DNA of 17,783 nt from Betaproteobacteria bacterium RIFCSPLOWO2_02_FULL_68_150 (GTDB taxonomy: Bacteria > Pseudomonadota > Gammaproteobacteria > Burkholderiales > SG8-39). Position numbers and translations under genes: made by a program. Every line of letters starts with the position of its first letter. Within the stretch, counting starts at the first letter, position 1. Under the pieces are notes generated by a model, which saw only the letters and a list, made by a program, of their open reading frames with translations, ran no database searches and was not told where the DNA came from. The DNA lies in the NCBI GenBank assembly GCA_001771975.1, contig MERE01000023.1:1-17783 (forward strand), read 5' to 3'. This document shows positions 6,670 to 15,279 of this stretch, one piece after another.

Positions 6670-7230
6670 ATGAACCTGGCCGAACTCAAGAAGATCACCG
6701 ATCAGAAGATGAACAAGACCATGGACGCGTTCAAGGCCGATCTCGCCAAGGTGCGCACCGGACGCGCCCACACCGGCCTGCTGGACCACGTCGTGGCCGA
6801 TTACTACGGTACGCCGACCCCGATCAACCAGATCGCCAAGATCACCCTGCTCGATGCCCGCACCATCGCCGTGACGCCGTTCGAGAAGAAGCTGCTGCAG
6901 GCCGTCGAGAAGGCGATCCGCAGTTCCGACCTGGGGCTGAATCCGGCGGCGATGGGCGACCTGATCCGCGTGCCGATGCCGGCGCTCACCGAAGAGCGCC
7001 GCAAGGAGCTGATCAAGGTGGTGCGCCACGAAGCCGAGACCGCGCGCGTCGCGGTGCGCAACCTGCGGCGCGACGCCAACCACCACCTCAAGGAGGCGCT
7101 GAAAAAGAAAGAGGTCTCCGAGAACGACGAGCGCAGGACCCAGGACGAGATCCAGAAGCTCACCGACCAGCACATCGCCGGCATCGACCAGCTGCTGCAG
7201 CAGAAGGAAGCGGAGCTGATGGCGGTATGA
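6670..7230 (+). CDS. frr: Ribosome recycling factor
   Basis: Splits the post-termination ribosome together with EF-G and releases the mRNA. The 186 residues match the family (185 in E. coli). Visible motifs are VRTGRA (28-33) at the start of the long three-helix bundle, YYGTPTPINQ (45-54) at the entry to domain II, and DLGLNPAAMGDLIRVPMP in the hinge region. The C-terminal helix is highly charged (KLTDQHIAGIDQLLQQKEAE). The ATG at 6670 follows a purine-rich GAGGGAG (6655-6661) that overlaps the pyrH stop, spacing 8 nt. This is the last gene of the cluster with an obviously strong ribosome-binding site, and the functional theme changes from translation to envelope after it. Confidence 0.97.
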   Translation: MNLAELKKITDQKMNKTMDAFKADLAKVRTGRAHTGLLDHVVADYYGTPTPINQIAKITLLDARTIAVTPFEKKLLQAVEKAIRSSDLGLNPAAMGDLIRVPMPALTEERRKELIKVVRHEAETARVAVRNLRRDANHHLKEALKKKEVSENDERRTQDEIQKLTDQHIAGIDQLLQQKEAELMAV

Positions 7231-7240
7231 CGCGCGCGCC

Positions 7241-8041
7241 ATGACGCACGCCAGCTCGACGCAGGCGATACCGGCAACCGGCGAGGTGCCGCAGCACGTC
7301 GCGATCATCATGGATGGCAACGGGCGCTGGGCGCGACAACGCGGGCTGCCGCGCTTTGCCGGGCACCAGCGCGGGGTCGAGGCGGTGCGCGGCATGGTGC
7401 GCGCCTGCACCGATCGCGGCGTAGGCTTCCTGACGCTGTTTGCGTTCAGCTCGGAAAACTGGCGCCGGCCCGCCGACGAGGTGGCGCTGCTGATGCAGCT
7501 GTTCCTCGCCGCGCTCACCAATGAGGTGCGCAAGCTGCACCGCAACGGGGTCCGTCTGCGGGTGATCGGCGATACGGCGCGCTTCGACCCGAAGATCCAG
7601 TCGCTGGTCGCCTCCGGCGAGCGCCTCACGGCCGGCAACAAGGGCCTGACGCTGACGATCGCCGCGAACTACGGCGGCCGCTGGGACATCCTGCAGGCGC
7701 TCGCGCGCCTTTGCCGCGAGCAGCCCGGGGCGGCGAACGCGGGATTTAGCGAGCAACAACTCGCGCCGCATCTGTCGATGGCCTATGCGCCGGAACCCGA
7801 CCTGTTCATCCGCACCGGCGGCGAGCAGCGCGTGAGCAACTTCTTGCTGTGGCAGCTCGCCTACTCCGAGCTGTATTTCACCGACACCCTGTGGCCCGAT
7901 TTCGACGCCAAGGCCCTCGACACCGCGTTTGCCTGGTATCGCGGCCGCGAGCGGCGCTTCGGTCGCACCAGCGAGCAGCTCGGGGACGCGGACGGCTGCT
8001 CGCTGGCCGGGCCTGCGGCGCAGGCGGCGCGCAGCGGCTGA
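7241..8041 (+). CDS. uppS: Isoprenyl (undecaprenyl) diphosphate synthase
   Basis: Cis-prenyltransferase that adds eight isopentenyl units to farnesyl diphosphate, making the C55 carrier for peptidoglycan, O-antigen and other glycans. The 266 residues (E. coli 253) include HVAIIMDGNGRW (19-30, catalytic Asp25), FSSENW (69-74) and RTGGEQRVSNF (191-201), whose Arg191, Arg197 and Ser199 bind the incoming isopentenyl diphosphate. Extra residues are at the ends: an N-terminal MTHASSTQAIPATG and a C-terminal Ala/Gly-rich tail of about 25 residues. The start at 7241 is 10 nt after the frr stop, in a CG-rich stretch with no visible Shine-Dalgarno, so coupling with frr is likely. Its substrate derives from the pathway entered by dxr, two genes on. 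Chain length cannot be read from sequence alone. Confidence 0.95.
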   Translation: MTHASSTQAIPATGEVPQHVAIIMDGNGRWARQRGLPRFAGHQRGVEAVRGMVRACTDRGVGFLTLFAFSSENWRRPADEVALLMQLFLAALTNEVRKLHRNGVRLRVIGDTARFDPKIQSLVASGERLTAGNKGLTLTIAANYGGRWDILQALARLCREQPGAANAGFSEQQLAPHLSMAYAPEPDLFIRTGGEQRVSNFLLWQLAYSELYFTDTLWPDFDAKALDTAFAWYRGRERRFGRTSEQLGDADGCSLAGPAAQAARSG

Positions 8042-8045
8042 GCGC

Positions 8046-8864
8046 GTGTTCGCAGTCCGCGCCCTGACCGCCGCGGTCCTGCTGGCGGCGCTGTTCGCCG
8101 CAGTCTGGCTACTCGATCGCAATGCCTTTGCCGTCGTAGTCGCTGCGATCGTCGCGCTGGGCGCGCGCGAATGGGCCCGTGCTGCGGGATTCGCCGTCCG
8201 GCCTGCGCTTGCCTACGCCGTGTTTTGCACCGCCGCCTTCGGCGCTTGCGTGGCGGGGCTGCAGCCGCTGCAGCCCGCGTCCATGCCGCTCGCCGCGGTA
8301 TGGCTGGTGGCGCTCGTGTTCTGGGCTGCCGTGGTCCCGGCCTGGTTGCTGCGCGGTCTGTCGCCCGCCGCCGGGCGAGTGCTGCTCGCCGCGGGTGTGG
8401 TGGTCCTGGTGCCGTCCGCTTTGGCCATGGTGGCCCTGAGACCCGATGCGCTGCTCGCGTTACTCGCCCTGGTGTGGATTGCCGATACGGCAGCCTATCT
8501 GGTGGGGCGTGCCTGCGGGCGTCGCAAGCTCGCGCCCGCCATCAGCCCCGGCAAGACCTGGGAAGGTGTCGCCGGCGGGACGCTGGCGAGCCTCGCCTAC
8601 GCTATCATCCTTGTCTTCTGGTGGCCGGCGCTCGGCCAGCGTGTCACCGGGGCGCTCTGGCTGGCCTACGTGGCGGGAGTCGTGATTCTGTGCGCGACAA
8701 GTATCTTGGGTGATCTGTTCGAATCGGCGCTCAAGCGCCGCGCCGGGGTGAAGGACAGCGGTTCGCTGCTTCCCGGGCACGGCGGCGTGCTCGATCGCAT
8801 CGACAGTGCGACGGCGGTTCTGCCGGTCGGCGCGCTGCTGCTCGCCTGCATCGAGGCGACATGA
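8046..8864 (+). CDS. cdsA: Phosphatidate cytidylyltransferase (CDP-diglyceride synthase)
   Basis: Inner-membrane enzyme that makes CDP-diacylglycerol from phosphatidic acid and CTP, the branch point to all phospholipids. The 272-residue protein is strongly hydrophobic with about seven or eight membrane segments. Near the C-terminus it carries the complete CDS signature: S227-x-x-K-R, K236-D237, then PGHGGVLDRID (243-253). I place the start at the GTG at 8046, five nt after the uppS stop, because translation then begins at the first membrane helix. An earlier in-frame ATG at 7929 would run through the end of uppS and add a non-family Ala/Arg-rich head. No clear Shine-Dalgarno is seen. The stop overlaps the dxr start (ATGA at 8861). 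Confidence 0.95.
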   Translation: MFAVRALTAAVLLAALFAAVWLLDRNAFAVVVAAIVALGAREWARAAGFAVRPALAYAVFCTAAFGACVAGLQPLQPASMPLAAVWLVALVFWAAVVPAWLLRGLSPAAGRVLLAAGVVVLVPSALAMVALRPDALLALLALVWIADTAAYLVGRACGRRKLAPAISPGKTWEGVAGGTLASLAYAIILVFWWPALGQRVTGALWLAYVAGVVILCATSILGDLFESALKRRAGVKDSGSLLPGHGGVLDRIDSATAVLPVGALLLACIEAT

Positions 8865-10075
8865 CTACGTCCGGCGCACGCTCGGCAACGCGAGGACTGT
8901 CGCTGCTGGGCGCCACCGGCTCGATCGGCGCCAGTACCCTGGACGTGGTTTCGCGCCATCCGGATCGTTATCGGGTGTTCGCGCTCTGTGCACATACTTC
9001 CGCGGCACCGCTGCTCGAGTCGTGCCGCCGTTATCGACCGCGTTACGCGGTTCTCTCGGGGGTTGCCGAGGACCGGGAGTTGCGCCGCCGCTTCGCCGAG
9101 GCGGCCGGCTGCGAGCTGCTGTATGGCGCGCTCGCGCTGGAGCAGGTTGCGGCGCACCCGGATTGCGACACCGTGATGGCCGCCATCGTCGGCGCGGCCG
9201 GCCTGGCGCCGACCCTGGCAGCGGCTCGCACCGGCAAGCGCATCTTGCTCGCCAACAAGGAAGCGCTCGTCATGGCGGGCGCGCCGTTCATGCACGTCGT
9301 GCGCGAGTCGGGCGCCGAGCTGTTGCCGATCGACAGTGAACATAACGCGGTGTTCCAGTGCTTGCCGCAACGCGCGACCGGCGGGCCGACGCTGACCGGT
9401 GTGCGCCGTGTCGTGCTCACTGCCTCGGGTGGGCCGTTTCGGGCGGCACCGCTCGCGCGCCTCGAGCACGTCACGCCCGCCGAAGCCTGCGCGCATCCGA
9501 ACTGGGTGATGGGACGCAAGATCTCGGTCGACTCGGCGACCATGATGAACAAGGGCCTCGAGGTCATCGAGGCGCGCTGGCTGTTCGACCTGCCGCCCGA
9601 GCGCATCGAGGTGCTGATCCACCCGCAGAGCATCGTCCATTCGCTGGTCGAGTACGTCGACGGGTCGGTGCTGGCACAGCTTTCGAACCCCGACATGCGT
9701 GTGCCGATCGCGCATGCGCTCGGCTTGCCGGAGCGCATCGAATCCGGCGCCAGGCCGCTTGACCTCGGTGCGATCGGCCAGCTCGGTTTCGAGCGCCCCG
9801 ACCTGAAGCGATTTCCTTGTGTGCAGCTGGCCTACGAGGCCTTGCGCGCCGGCGGCAACGCGCCGGCGGTCCTCAACGCTGCCAATGAAGTGGCGGTCGA
9901 AGCGTTTCTTGCCGGCGGCCTGCGCTTCACCCAGATCGCGCTCGTGATCGCAGGCACGCTCGAGGCCGTAGCCGCCGCGGCAGGCGACTCGCTCGCCGCC
10001 GTGCTCGCGGCCGATGCGAGCGCGCGCCGTGCGGCGGCGGCAATCGTCACGCGGCTGCACGGCAAAGCGGCATGA
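8861..10075 (+). CDS. dxr: 1-deoxy-D-xylulose 5-phosphate reductoisomerase
   Basis: Converts DXP to 2-C-methyl-D-erythritol 4-phosphate with NADPH, the first committed step of the MEP isoprenoid pathway. The 404 residues (E. coli 398) show the NADPH-binding GATGSIGAST (17-26), LLANKEALV, the metal site PIDSEHNA (Asp158, Glu160), the mobile loop near HPNWVMG, and VDSATMMNKGLE with the third metal ligand Glu234. HPQSIVHS follows. The ATG at 8861 overlaps the cdsA stop by 4 nt and has GAGG 4 nt upstream. The gene supplies isoprenoid precursors used by uppS in the same cluster. It overlaps rseP by another ATGA at 10072. Confidence 0.97.
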   Translation: MTTSGARSATRGLSLLGATGSIGASTLDVVSRHPDRYRVFALCAHTSAAPLLESCRRYRPRYAVLSGVAEDRELRRRFAEAAGCELLYGALALEQVAAHPDCDTVMAAIVGAAGLAPTLAAARTGKRILLANKEALVMAGAPFMHVVRESGAELLPIDSEHNAVFQCLPQRATGGPTLTGVRRVVLTASGGPFRAAPLARLEHVTPAEACAHPNWVMGRKISVDSATMMNKGLEVIEARWLFDLPPERIEVLIHPQSIVHSLVEYVDGSVLAQLSNPDMRVPIAHALGLPERIESGARPLDLGAIGQLGFERPDLKRFPCVQLAYEALRAGGNAPAVLNAANEVAVEAFLAGGLRFTQIALVIAGTLEAVAAAAGDSLAAVLAADASARRAAAAIVTRLHGKAA

Positions 10076-11436
10076 GCCTGCTGCAGACCCTTGTTGCGTT
10101 TGTCGTCGCGCTGGCGCTGCTCATCGTGGTGCACGAGTACGGGCATTACCTGGCGGCGCGCCTGTGCAACGTTCGCGTGCTGCGTTTCGCGATCGGATTC
10201 GGCCGCCCGCTGTTCGCCTGGCGCCGCGGGCCCGACGCCACCGAATGGGTGATCGCAGCGATACCCTTCGGCGGCTACGTCAAGATGCTCGACGAGCGCG
10301 AGGGGCCGGTTGCGCCGCAGGAGCGCGCGCGTGCCTTCAACAATCAGAGCGTGTGGCGGCGGATCGTGATCGTTGCAGCGGGACCGGTGTTCAATTTCCT
10401 GTTCGCGATCGCGGTCTACGCCGGATTGTTTGCCTACGGGCTGCCCGAGGCGCGCCCGATCGTGGCCGAACCGCCGGCGGGCTCCCCGGCGCGCGCGGCC
10501 GGCCTGGAATCCGGCGACACGGTGAGCGCCATCGACGGCCAGCCGATCGCGACCTGGCAGGAGTTGCGCTGGCGCGTCGTGCAGGCGGCGCTGCAGCGGG
10601 AGGTGGTGCGCCTCGATGTGATCGACGCTCGCGGCCAGCAGTCGGCGCAATCGCTCGATCTGAGCCGCTATCCGGCGAACGAGGTCGAGGGTGACGCCCT
10701 CGAGCGCATCGGCTTGCGCCTGTACCGCCCGTCGCTCGATCCGGTGCTCGGCCAGATCGTCGCCGGGGGCGCCGCCGAGCGCGCCGGACTGAGCGCGGGG
10801 GACCGCGTGACGCAGGCGAACGGGCGCGCGATCGAGCGCTGGGAAGATCTGGTGACGGCGATTCGCGCGCACCCCGGCAAGGCGCTGCGCCTGATGATCG
10901 AGCGGGGCGGCCAGACCCTGTCGATCGAGGTCGTGCCGGACGCGGTGCTGCAGGGCGCGGCACGCATCGGCAAGATCGGCGCGGCGCCCAGCGTCACGCC
11001 GGAGCAGGCCGAGCGCATCATCGTGCGGATTCAGCACGGGCCGCTGGCCGCGCTCGCCAAGGGCTGCGGCAAGACCTTCGACATCGCCTGGTTCAGCCTG
11101 AAGATGCTGGGCCGCATGCTGCTCGGCGAGGTTTCCTGGAAACACCTCTCGGGACCGGTGACGATCGCCGATTACGCCGGCCAGTCGGCGCAAATGGGCT
11201 GGATCGCGTACCTCACGTTTCTCGCCCTCATCAGCGTCAGCCTCGGCGTGCTCAATCTGCTGCCGGTGCCGCTGCTCGACGGCGGGCACTTGATGTATTA
11301 TGCGGTGGAAATAATCAGGGGCAGCCCTGTGTCCGAGCGCGTCATGGAACTCGGACAGCGCGTCGGCCTCGCGCTGCTGCTTTTCATGATGGCTTTCGCC
11401 TTCTATAACGACCTTAACCGCCTGCTGACCGGCTGA
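10072..11436 (+). CDS. rseP: RIP zinc metalloprotease RseP (site-2 protease)
   Basis: Inner-membrane protease that makes the second, intramembrane cut in an anti-sigma factor such as RseA, releasing sigma-E during envelope stress; the family also clears remnant signal peptides. The 454 residues (E. coli 450) include the zinc site HEYGH (21-25) in the first membrane helix, two periplasmic PDZ domains (about 130-205 and 225-300), and NLLPVPLLDGG with the third zinc ligand Asp403. A final helix ends in the conserved FYNDLNRL. The start overlaps the dxr stop (ATGA) and has no strong ribosome-binding site. Its place before bamA links the stress-response protease with the assembly machine whose failure triggers it. 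No sigma-E or anti-sigma gene is in this window. Confidence 0.97.
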   Translation: MSLLQTLVAFVVALALLIVVHEYGHYLAARLCNVRVLRFAIGFGRPLFAWRRGPDATEWVIAAIPFGGYVKMLDEREGPVAPQERARAFNNQSVWRRIVIVAAGPVFNFLFAIAVYAGLFAYGLPEARPIVAEPPAGSPARAAGLESGDTVSAIDGQPIATWQELRWRVVQAALQREVVRLDVIDARGQQSAQSLDLSRYPANEVEGDALERIGLRLYRPSLDPVLGQIVAGGAAERAGLSAGDRVTQANGRAIERWEDLVTAIRAHPGKALRLMIERGGQTLSIEVVPDAVLQGAARIGKIGAAPSVTPEQAERIIVRIQHGPLAALAKGCGKTFDIAWFSLKMLGRMLLGEVSWKHLSGPVTIADYAGQSAQMGWIAYLTFLALISVSLGVLNLLPVPLLDGGHLMYYAVEIIRGSPVSERVMELGQRVGLALLLFMMAFAFYNDLNRLLTG

Positions 11437-11439
11437 TCG

Positions 11440-13716
11440 ATGCGAACGCTTGCCGCGCTCGTGCTGAGCCTGGTTGCCGTATCCGGCGCCTGGGCACAGG
11501 GCTTCGCACCGTTCGTGGTGCGCGACATCCGCGTCGAGGGGGTGCAGCGCACCGAGCCGGGCACGGTGTTCAGCTACCTGCCGGTGAAGGTCGGCGAGAC
11601 CATGACCGAGGAGAAGGCGCAAGCCGCCCTGCGCGCGCTGTTCGCCACCGGCTTTTTCCGCGACGTGCGCCTCGAGGTGGAGAACGACGTCCTGGTGGTG
11701 CTGGTCGAGGAGCGGCCGGCCATCGCGCAGGTGGACTTCTCGGGGGTCAAGGAATTCGAGGGCGAGACCCTGAGGAAGGTGCTGCGCGAGATGGGTCTCG
11801 CCGAAGGGCGCACCTTCGACCGCGGCGCGCTCGAGACCGCGGAGCAGGAGCTGAAACGCCAGTACCTTTCGCGCGGACTGTACGGTGCCGAAGTGCAGAC
11901 CACCGTGACGCCGCTCGAGCGCAATCGCGTCGGCATCAATTTCGCGGTCACCGAGGGCGCGGCCTCCAAGATCCGCTCGATCAACGTCGTCGGCGCGCAC
12001 GCCTTCGCCGAAAAGGACCTGCTCGACCAGTTCACCCTGCGCCCGCCGAACTGGATCAGCTGGTACACCAAGAACGACCAGTACTCGCGGCAGAAGCTGT
12101 CGGCCGACCTGGAGACGCTGCGCTCGCACTACCAGAACCGCGGCTACATCGATTTCAACATCGATTCGACCCAGGTCTCGATCACGCCGGACAAGCGCGA
12201 CATCTACATCGTGGTCAACGTCACGGAGGGCGAGCGCTACACGATCTCGGAGGTGCTGCTCGCCGGGCAGATGCTGGTGCCGAAGGAAGAACTCGAACGA
12301 CTGATTCGCGTCAAGCCCGGCGACGTCTACTCGCGCGAGCGCGTCAGCGAGACGGTGAAGGCGATCACCGACCGGCTGGGCAACGACGGCTATGCCTTCG
12401 CCAACGCCAACCCGGCGCCGGAAGTGGATCGCCTCAAGCGTGCCGTCGCCTTCACGATCCTGATCGACCCGGGGCGGCGCGTCTACGTGCGGCGCATCAA
12501 CGTCACCGGCAACACGCGCACGCGCGACGAAGTGGTGCGCCGCGAGATGCGCCAGCTGGAGGGCGCCTACTACGACGCCTCCAGGATCCAGGCCTCGAAG
12601 CAGCGCATCGACCGCACCCAGTACTTCAAGGAGGTCAACGTCGACACCGCACCGGTGGCGGGCAGCGCCGACCAGATCGACGTCAACTTCACGGTCGAGG
12701 AGAAGCCGACCGGTGCGCTGCTGCTCGGCGCCGGCTTCTCGAGCGTCGACAAGCTGGTGGTGTCGGGCTCGATCTCGCAGGCCAACGTGTTCGGCAGCGG
12801 CAAGTTCGTCTCGGCGCAGATCAACAGCGGCCGCGTCAACCAGACCTACGCGCTGTCGTACCTCAACCCCTACTACACCGTGGACGGCGTCAGCCAGGGG
12901 TTCGACGTCTACAAGCGCACCACCGACGCCTCGACCCTTTCGGTGGGCGCCTACGTCACGCGCTCGCTCGGCGGCGGCGTCAAGTTCGGCTACCCGCTGG
13001 GCGAGCAGCTCTACATGACCTTCGGCCTCAACGCCGAGAACGTCAAGCTGCAGACGTTCACCGACAGTCCGGCGTCGTATCTCGGTTTCGTCAGTCTTTT
13101 CGGCAACCGCTATTCATCGGTCTCGGGTCTCATCGGGATCGCGCGCGACCTGCGCGACAGCGCCATTGTCACGACGCGCGGCAGCTACAGCGTGCTCACC
13201 ACCGAAATGGCCGGCGGCGACCTGCAGTACTATCGCGTCGGCTTCAACCACCAGTGGTATCACCCGCTCTCGCGCACCTTCACCCTGGCGCTCAACGCCG
13301 ACCTGGGTTTCGCGCGCCGCATCGGCGACAAGCCGGTGCCGTTCTTCAAGAGCTACTACGCCGGGGGCCCCGGTTCGGTGCGGGGGTACGCGCCGTTTTC
13401 GCTCGGTCCGCAGGATGCCTCCGGCGCCGCCCTCGGCGGCACCCGCAAGCTGGTGGGCAACGCCGAAGTGCAATTCCCGGTGCCGGGCGTGGGCACCGAC
13501 AAGTCGCTGCGCCTGGGCGTATTCGTGGACGCGGGGCAGGTCTACGCGGCCAACGCGGGGCTCAGCCCGAGCGAGCTGCGCTTTTCCACCGGCGTGGCGC
13601 TGTCGTGGAGCTCGCCCTTCGGACCGCTCAAGCTGTCGCTCGCACAGCCGCTCAACGACAAGTCCGGTGTCGACCGCGTGCAGCGGTTACAATTTACTTT
13701 TGGCAGCGGATTCTGA
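11440..13716 (+). CDS. bamA: Outer membrane protein assembly factor BamA
   Basis: Central Omp85 component of the BAM complex, which folds beta-barrel proteins into the outer membrane. The 758 residues (E. coli 810) begin with a signal peptide (cleavage likely after Ala19 in SGAWA-QG). Five periplasmic POTRA domains follow to about residue 420, each with the alternating pattern seen in VRDIRVEGVQRTEPG. A 16-stranded barrel ends in a C-terminal Phe after a beta-signal-like strand. The barrel-locking loop motif is present as VRGY (647-650) in GGPGSVRGYAPF. The start at 11440 is 3 nt after the rseP stop, with no clear Shine-Dalgarno. Five consecutive AT-ending codons near the 3' end are out of character and may be a promoter for skp. 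Confidence 0.97.
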   Translation: MRTLAALVLSLVAVSGAWAQGFAPFVVRDIRVEGVQRTEPGTVFSYLPVKVGETMTEEKAQAALRALFATGFFRDVRLEVENDVLVVLVEERPAIAQVDFSGVKEFEGETLRKVLREMGLAEGRTFDRGALETAEQELKRQYLSRGLYGAEVQTTVTPLERNRVGINFAVTEGAASKIRSINVVGAHAFAEKDLLDQFTLRPPNWISWYTKNDQYSRQKLSADLETLRSHYQNRGYIDFNIDSTQVSITPDKRDIYIVVNVTEGERYTISEVLLAGQMLVPKEELERLIRVKPGDVYSRERVSETVKAITDRLGNDGYAFANANPAPEVDRLKRAVAFTILIDPGRRVYVRRINVTGNTRTRDEVVRREMRQLEGAYYDASRIQASKQRIDRTQYFKEVNVDTAPVAGSADQIDVNFTVEEKPTGALLLGAGFSSVDKLVVSGSISQANVFGSGKFVSAQINSGRVNQTYALSYLNPYYTVDGVSQGFDVYKRTTDASTLSVGAYVTRSLGGGVKFGYPLGEQLYMTFGLNAENVKLQTFTDSPASYLGFVSLFGNRYSSVSGLIGIARDLRDSAIVTTRGSYSVLTTEMAGGDLQYYRVGFNHQWYHPLSRTFTLALNADLGFARRIGDKPVPFFKSYYAGGPGSVRGYAPFSLGPQDASGAALGGTRKLVGNAEVQFPVPGVGTDKSLRLGVFVDAGQVYAANAGLSPSELRFSTGVALSWSSPFGPLKLSLAQPLNDKSGVDRVQRLQFTFGSGF

Positions 13717-13721
13717 CCGTG

Positions 13722-14243
13722 ATGAAACGCATTTTTCGACCCTTGCTGGCGGGCGCGGCGGCGGCGCTGCTCGGCTTCGCCGCGCTGCCGGCGCTTGCCG
13801 AAGGCAAGTTCGGTTTCGTCAATACCGAGCGCATCATGCGCGATTCGGTTCCGGCGCAGCGCGCGCAGAAGAAGATCGAGGGCGAGTTCACCAAGCGCGA
13901 CCAGGAGTTGACGCGCCTCGCCGAACAGCTCAAGCGCATGCAGGAAGATCTGGAAAAGAATTCGATGACCATGGCCGAAGCCGCGCGGCGCATCAAGGAA
14001 CGCGAGATCAGCGAGCTCGACCGCGATTTCCAGCGCAAGCGCCGCGAGTTCCAGGAAGACCTGAACCAGCGCCGCAACGAGGAGCTGGCGCAGGTGCTCG
14101 AACAGGCCAACCGCGCCATCCGGCTGATCGCGGAGCAGGAAAAGTACGACATCATTTTCCAGGACGCGGTGTACGCCAACCCGCGCATTGAGCTCACCGA
14201 CAAGGTGATCAAGGCCCTGGAAGGCAAGCCTCCCGCGCGATGA
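13722..14243 (+). CDS. skp: Periplasmic OmpH/Skp family chaperone
   Basis: Trimeric jellyfish-shaped chaperone that holds unfolded outer-membrane proteins in the periplasm on their way to BamA. The 173 residues (E. coli 161) start with a signal peptide, MKRIFRPLLAG then a hydrophobic core, cut probably after Ala26 (PALA-EG). The mature protein begins with a short beta strand (GKFGFVNTERIM). It continues as long, highly charged helices rich in Lys, Arg, Glu and Gln (roughly residues 45-145), the coiled-coil arms, and returns to a strand (YDIIFQDAVYAN), which completes the head. The ATG at 13722 is preferred because it gives the expected signal peptide; the frame is open far upstream inside bamA but that part is not family-like. 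A GTG lies immediately before it. Gap from bamA is 5 nt and the ribosome-binding site is weak. Confidence 0.93.
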   Translation: MKRIFRPLLAGAAAALLGFAALPALAEGKFGFVNTERIMRDSVPAQRAQKKIEGEFTKRDQELTRLAEQLKRMQEDLEKNSMTMAEAARRIKEREISELDRDFQRKRREFQEDLNQRRNEELAQVLEQANRAIRLIAEQEKYDIIFQDAVYANPRIELTDKVIKALEGKPPAR

Positions 14244-14244
14244 C

Positions 14245-15279
14245 ATGGCGTTCACGCTCGCCGAGATCGCCGCGCGCTTCGGTGGCCGGGTCGTCGGCGA
14301 GCCGCAGGTCCTGATCCGGCAGGTCGGCACGCTCGAGCGCGCCGGCGAAGGCCAGATCGCCTTTCTCGCCAATCCGCGCTACCGCGCGCAGCTCGCCGCG
14401 ACGCGCGCCGCCGCAGTCATCATCGCCGCCGACGCCGAGACGCTGACGGCGCGGCCGTGCATCGTCTGCGACAACCCCTACGCCTACTTCGCGCGCGTCT
14501 CGCAGCTGTTCAATCCGGACGCGGTCGCGGTGCCCGGCGTGCAGCCGGGAGCGCACGTCGCGGCGGGAGCCCATATCGACGCGCTCGCCCGCGTCGAGGC
14601 AGGCGCCACGGTCGAGCCGGGCGCCGTGATCGGTGCCGGCTGCTGGATCGGCGCCGGCAGTTTCGTCGGGCAGGGGGTGGCGCTCGGCGAGGGCTGCCGC
14701 CTGCACCCCTCGGTAGTGGTGTACGCCGGTTGCCGCATCGGCGCGCGCGCGATCCTGCATTCCGGCGCGGTGATCGGCGCCGACGGCTTCGGCATCGCGC
14801 GTGACGGCGAGCGCTGGGTCAAGGTGCCGCAGATCGGCGGCGTGCGCATCGGCGACGACGTCGAGATCGGCGCCAATACGACCGTCGACCGCGGTGCGAT
14901 CGAGGACACCGTGATCGAGGACGGCGTGAAGCTCGACAACCAGATCCAGATCGGCCACAACTGCCGCGTCGGGGCGCACAGCGCGATCGCGGGCTGCGCC
15001 GGACTCGCGGGCAGCGTCAGCGTCGGGCGCCGCTGCACCATCGGCGCCGGCGCGATCGTACTCGGCCATCTGTCGATCTGCGACGATGCGCACGTATCGG
15101 CCGACACGGTGATCTCGCGCTCGATCCGCAAACCCGGGACCTACACCGGGCTGTTTCCCTTCGACGACCACAGATCCTGGGCCCGCAACACCGCACTGCT
15201 GCGTCATCTGGCCGAACTGGCAGACCGCGTGCGCCGGCTCGAGCAGCAACTGTCGCAAAAGGACCCGCCGCATGGCTGA
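14245..15279 (+). CDS. lpxD: UDP-3-O-(3-hydroxyacyl)glucosamine N-acyltransferase LpxD
   Basis: Third step of lipid A synthesis: transfers a 3-hydroxyacyl chain from ACP to the 2-amine of UDP-3-O-acyl-glucosamine. The 344 residues (E. coli 341) have the N-terminal uridine-binding domain (about 1-100; LAEIAARFGG, IAFLANPRY), then a left-handed parallel beta-helix of hexapeptide repeats (about 100-300; many IGAGxxIG-type turns), and a C-terminal amphipathic helix (LAELADRVRRLEQQL). The catalytic base is His238 in QIGHNCRVG. The ATG at 14245 is one nt after the skp stop. The end overlaps fabZ by 8 nt. LpxC, the enzyme just before it in the pathway, is not in the window; it commonly lies in the cell-division cluster. 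Confidence 0.97.
   Translation: MAFTLAEIAARFGGRVVGEPQVLIRQVGTLERAGEGQIAFLANPRYRAQLAATRAAAVIIAADAETLTARPCIVCDNPYAYFARVSQLFNPDAVAVPGVQPGAHVAAGAHIDALARVEAGATVEPGAVIGAGCWIGAGSFVGQGVALGEGCRLHPSVVVYAGCRIGARAILHSGAVIGADGFGIARDGERWVKVPQIGGVRIGDDVEIGANTTVDRGAIEDTVIEDGVKLDNQIQIGHNCRVGAHSAIAGCAGLAGSVSVGRRCTIGAGAIVLGHLSICDDAHVSADTVISRSIRKPGTYTGLFPFDDHRSWARNTALLRHLAELADRVRRLEQQLSQKDPPHG

Noticed and set aside
7929..8045. Longer N-terminus for cdsA starting inside uppS
   Set aside because: The added 39 residues are Arg/Ala-rich without family character and come from the out-of-frame end of uppS; the GTG at 8046 starts right at the first membrane helix.
11346..11373. GGAACTC in rseP as a possible sigma-E -35 before bamA
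   Set aside because: At the expected spacing the -10 reads TCGCG, which does not fit the sigma-E -10, and the sequence is inside a conserved coding region.
9832..12129. A 765-codon open frame on the minus strand across dxr, rseP and bamA
   Set aside because: Same reason: it is antisense to three genes with full motif sets, and the His/Arg/Gln-rich translation has no domain pattern.
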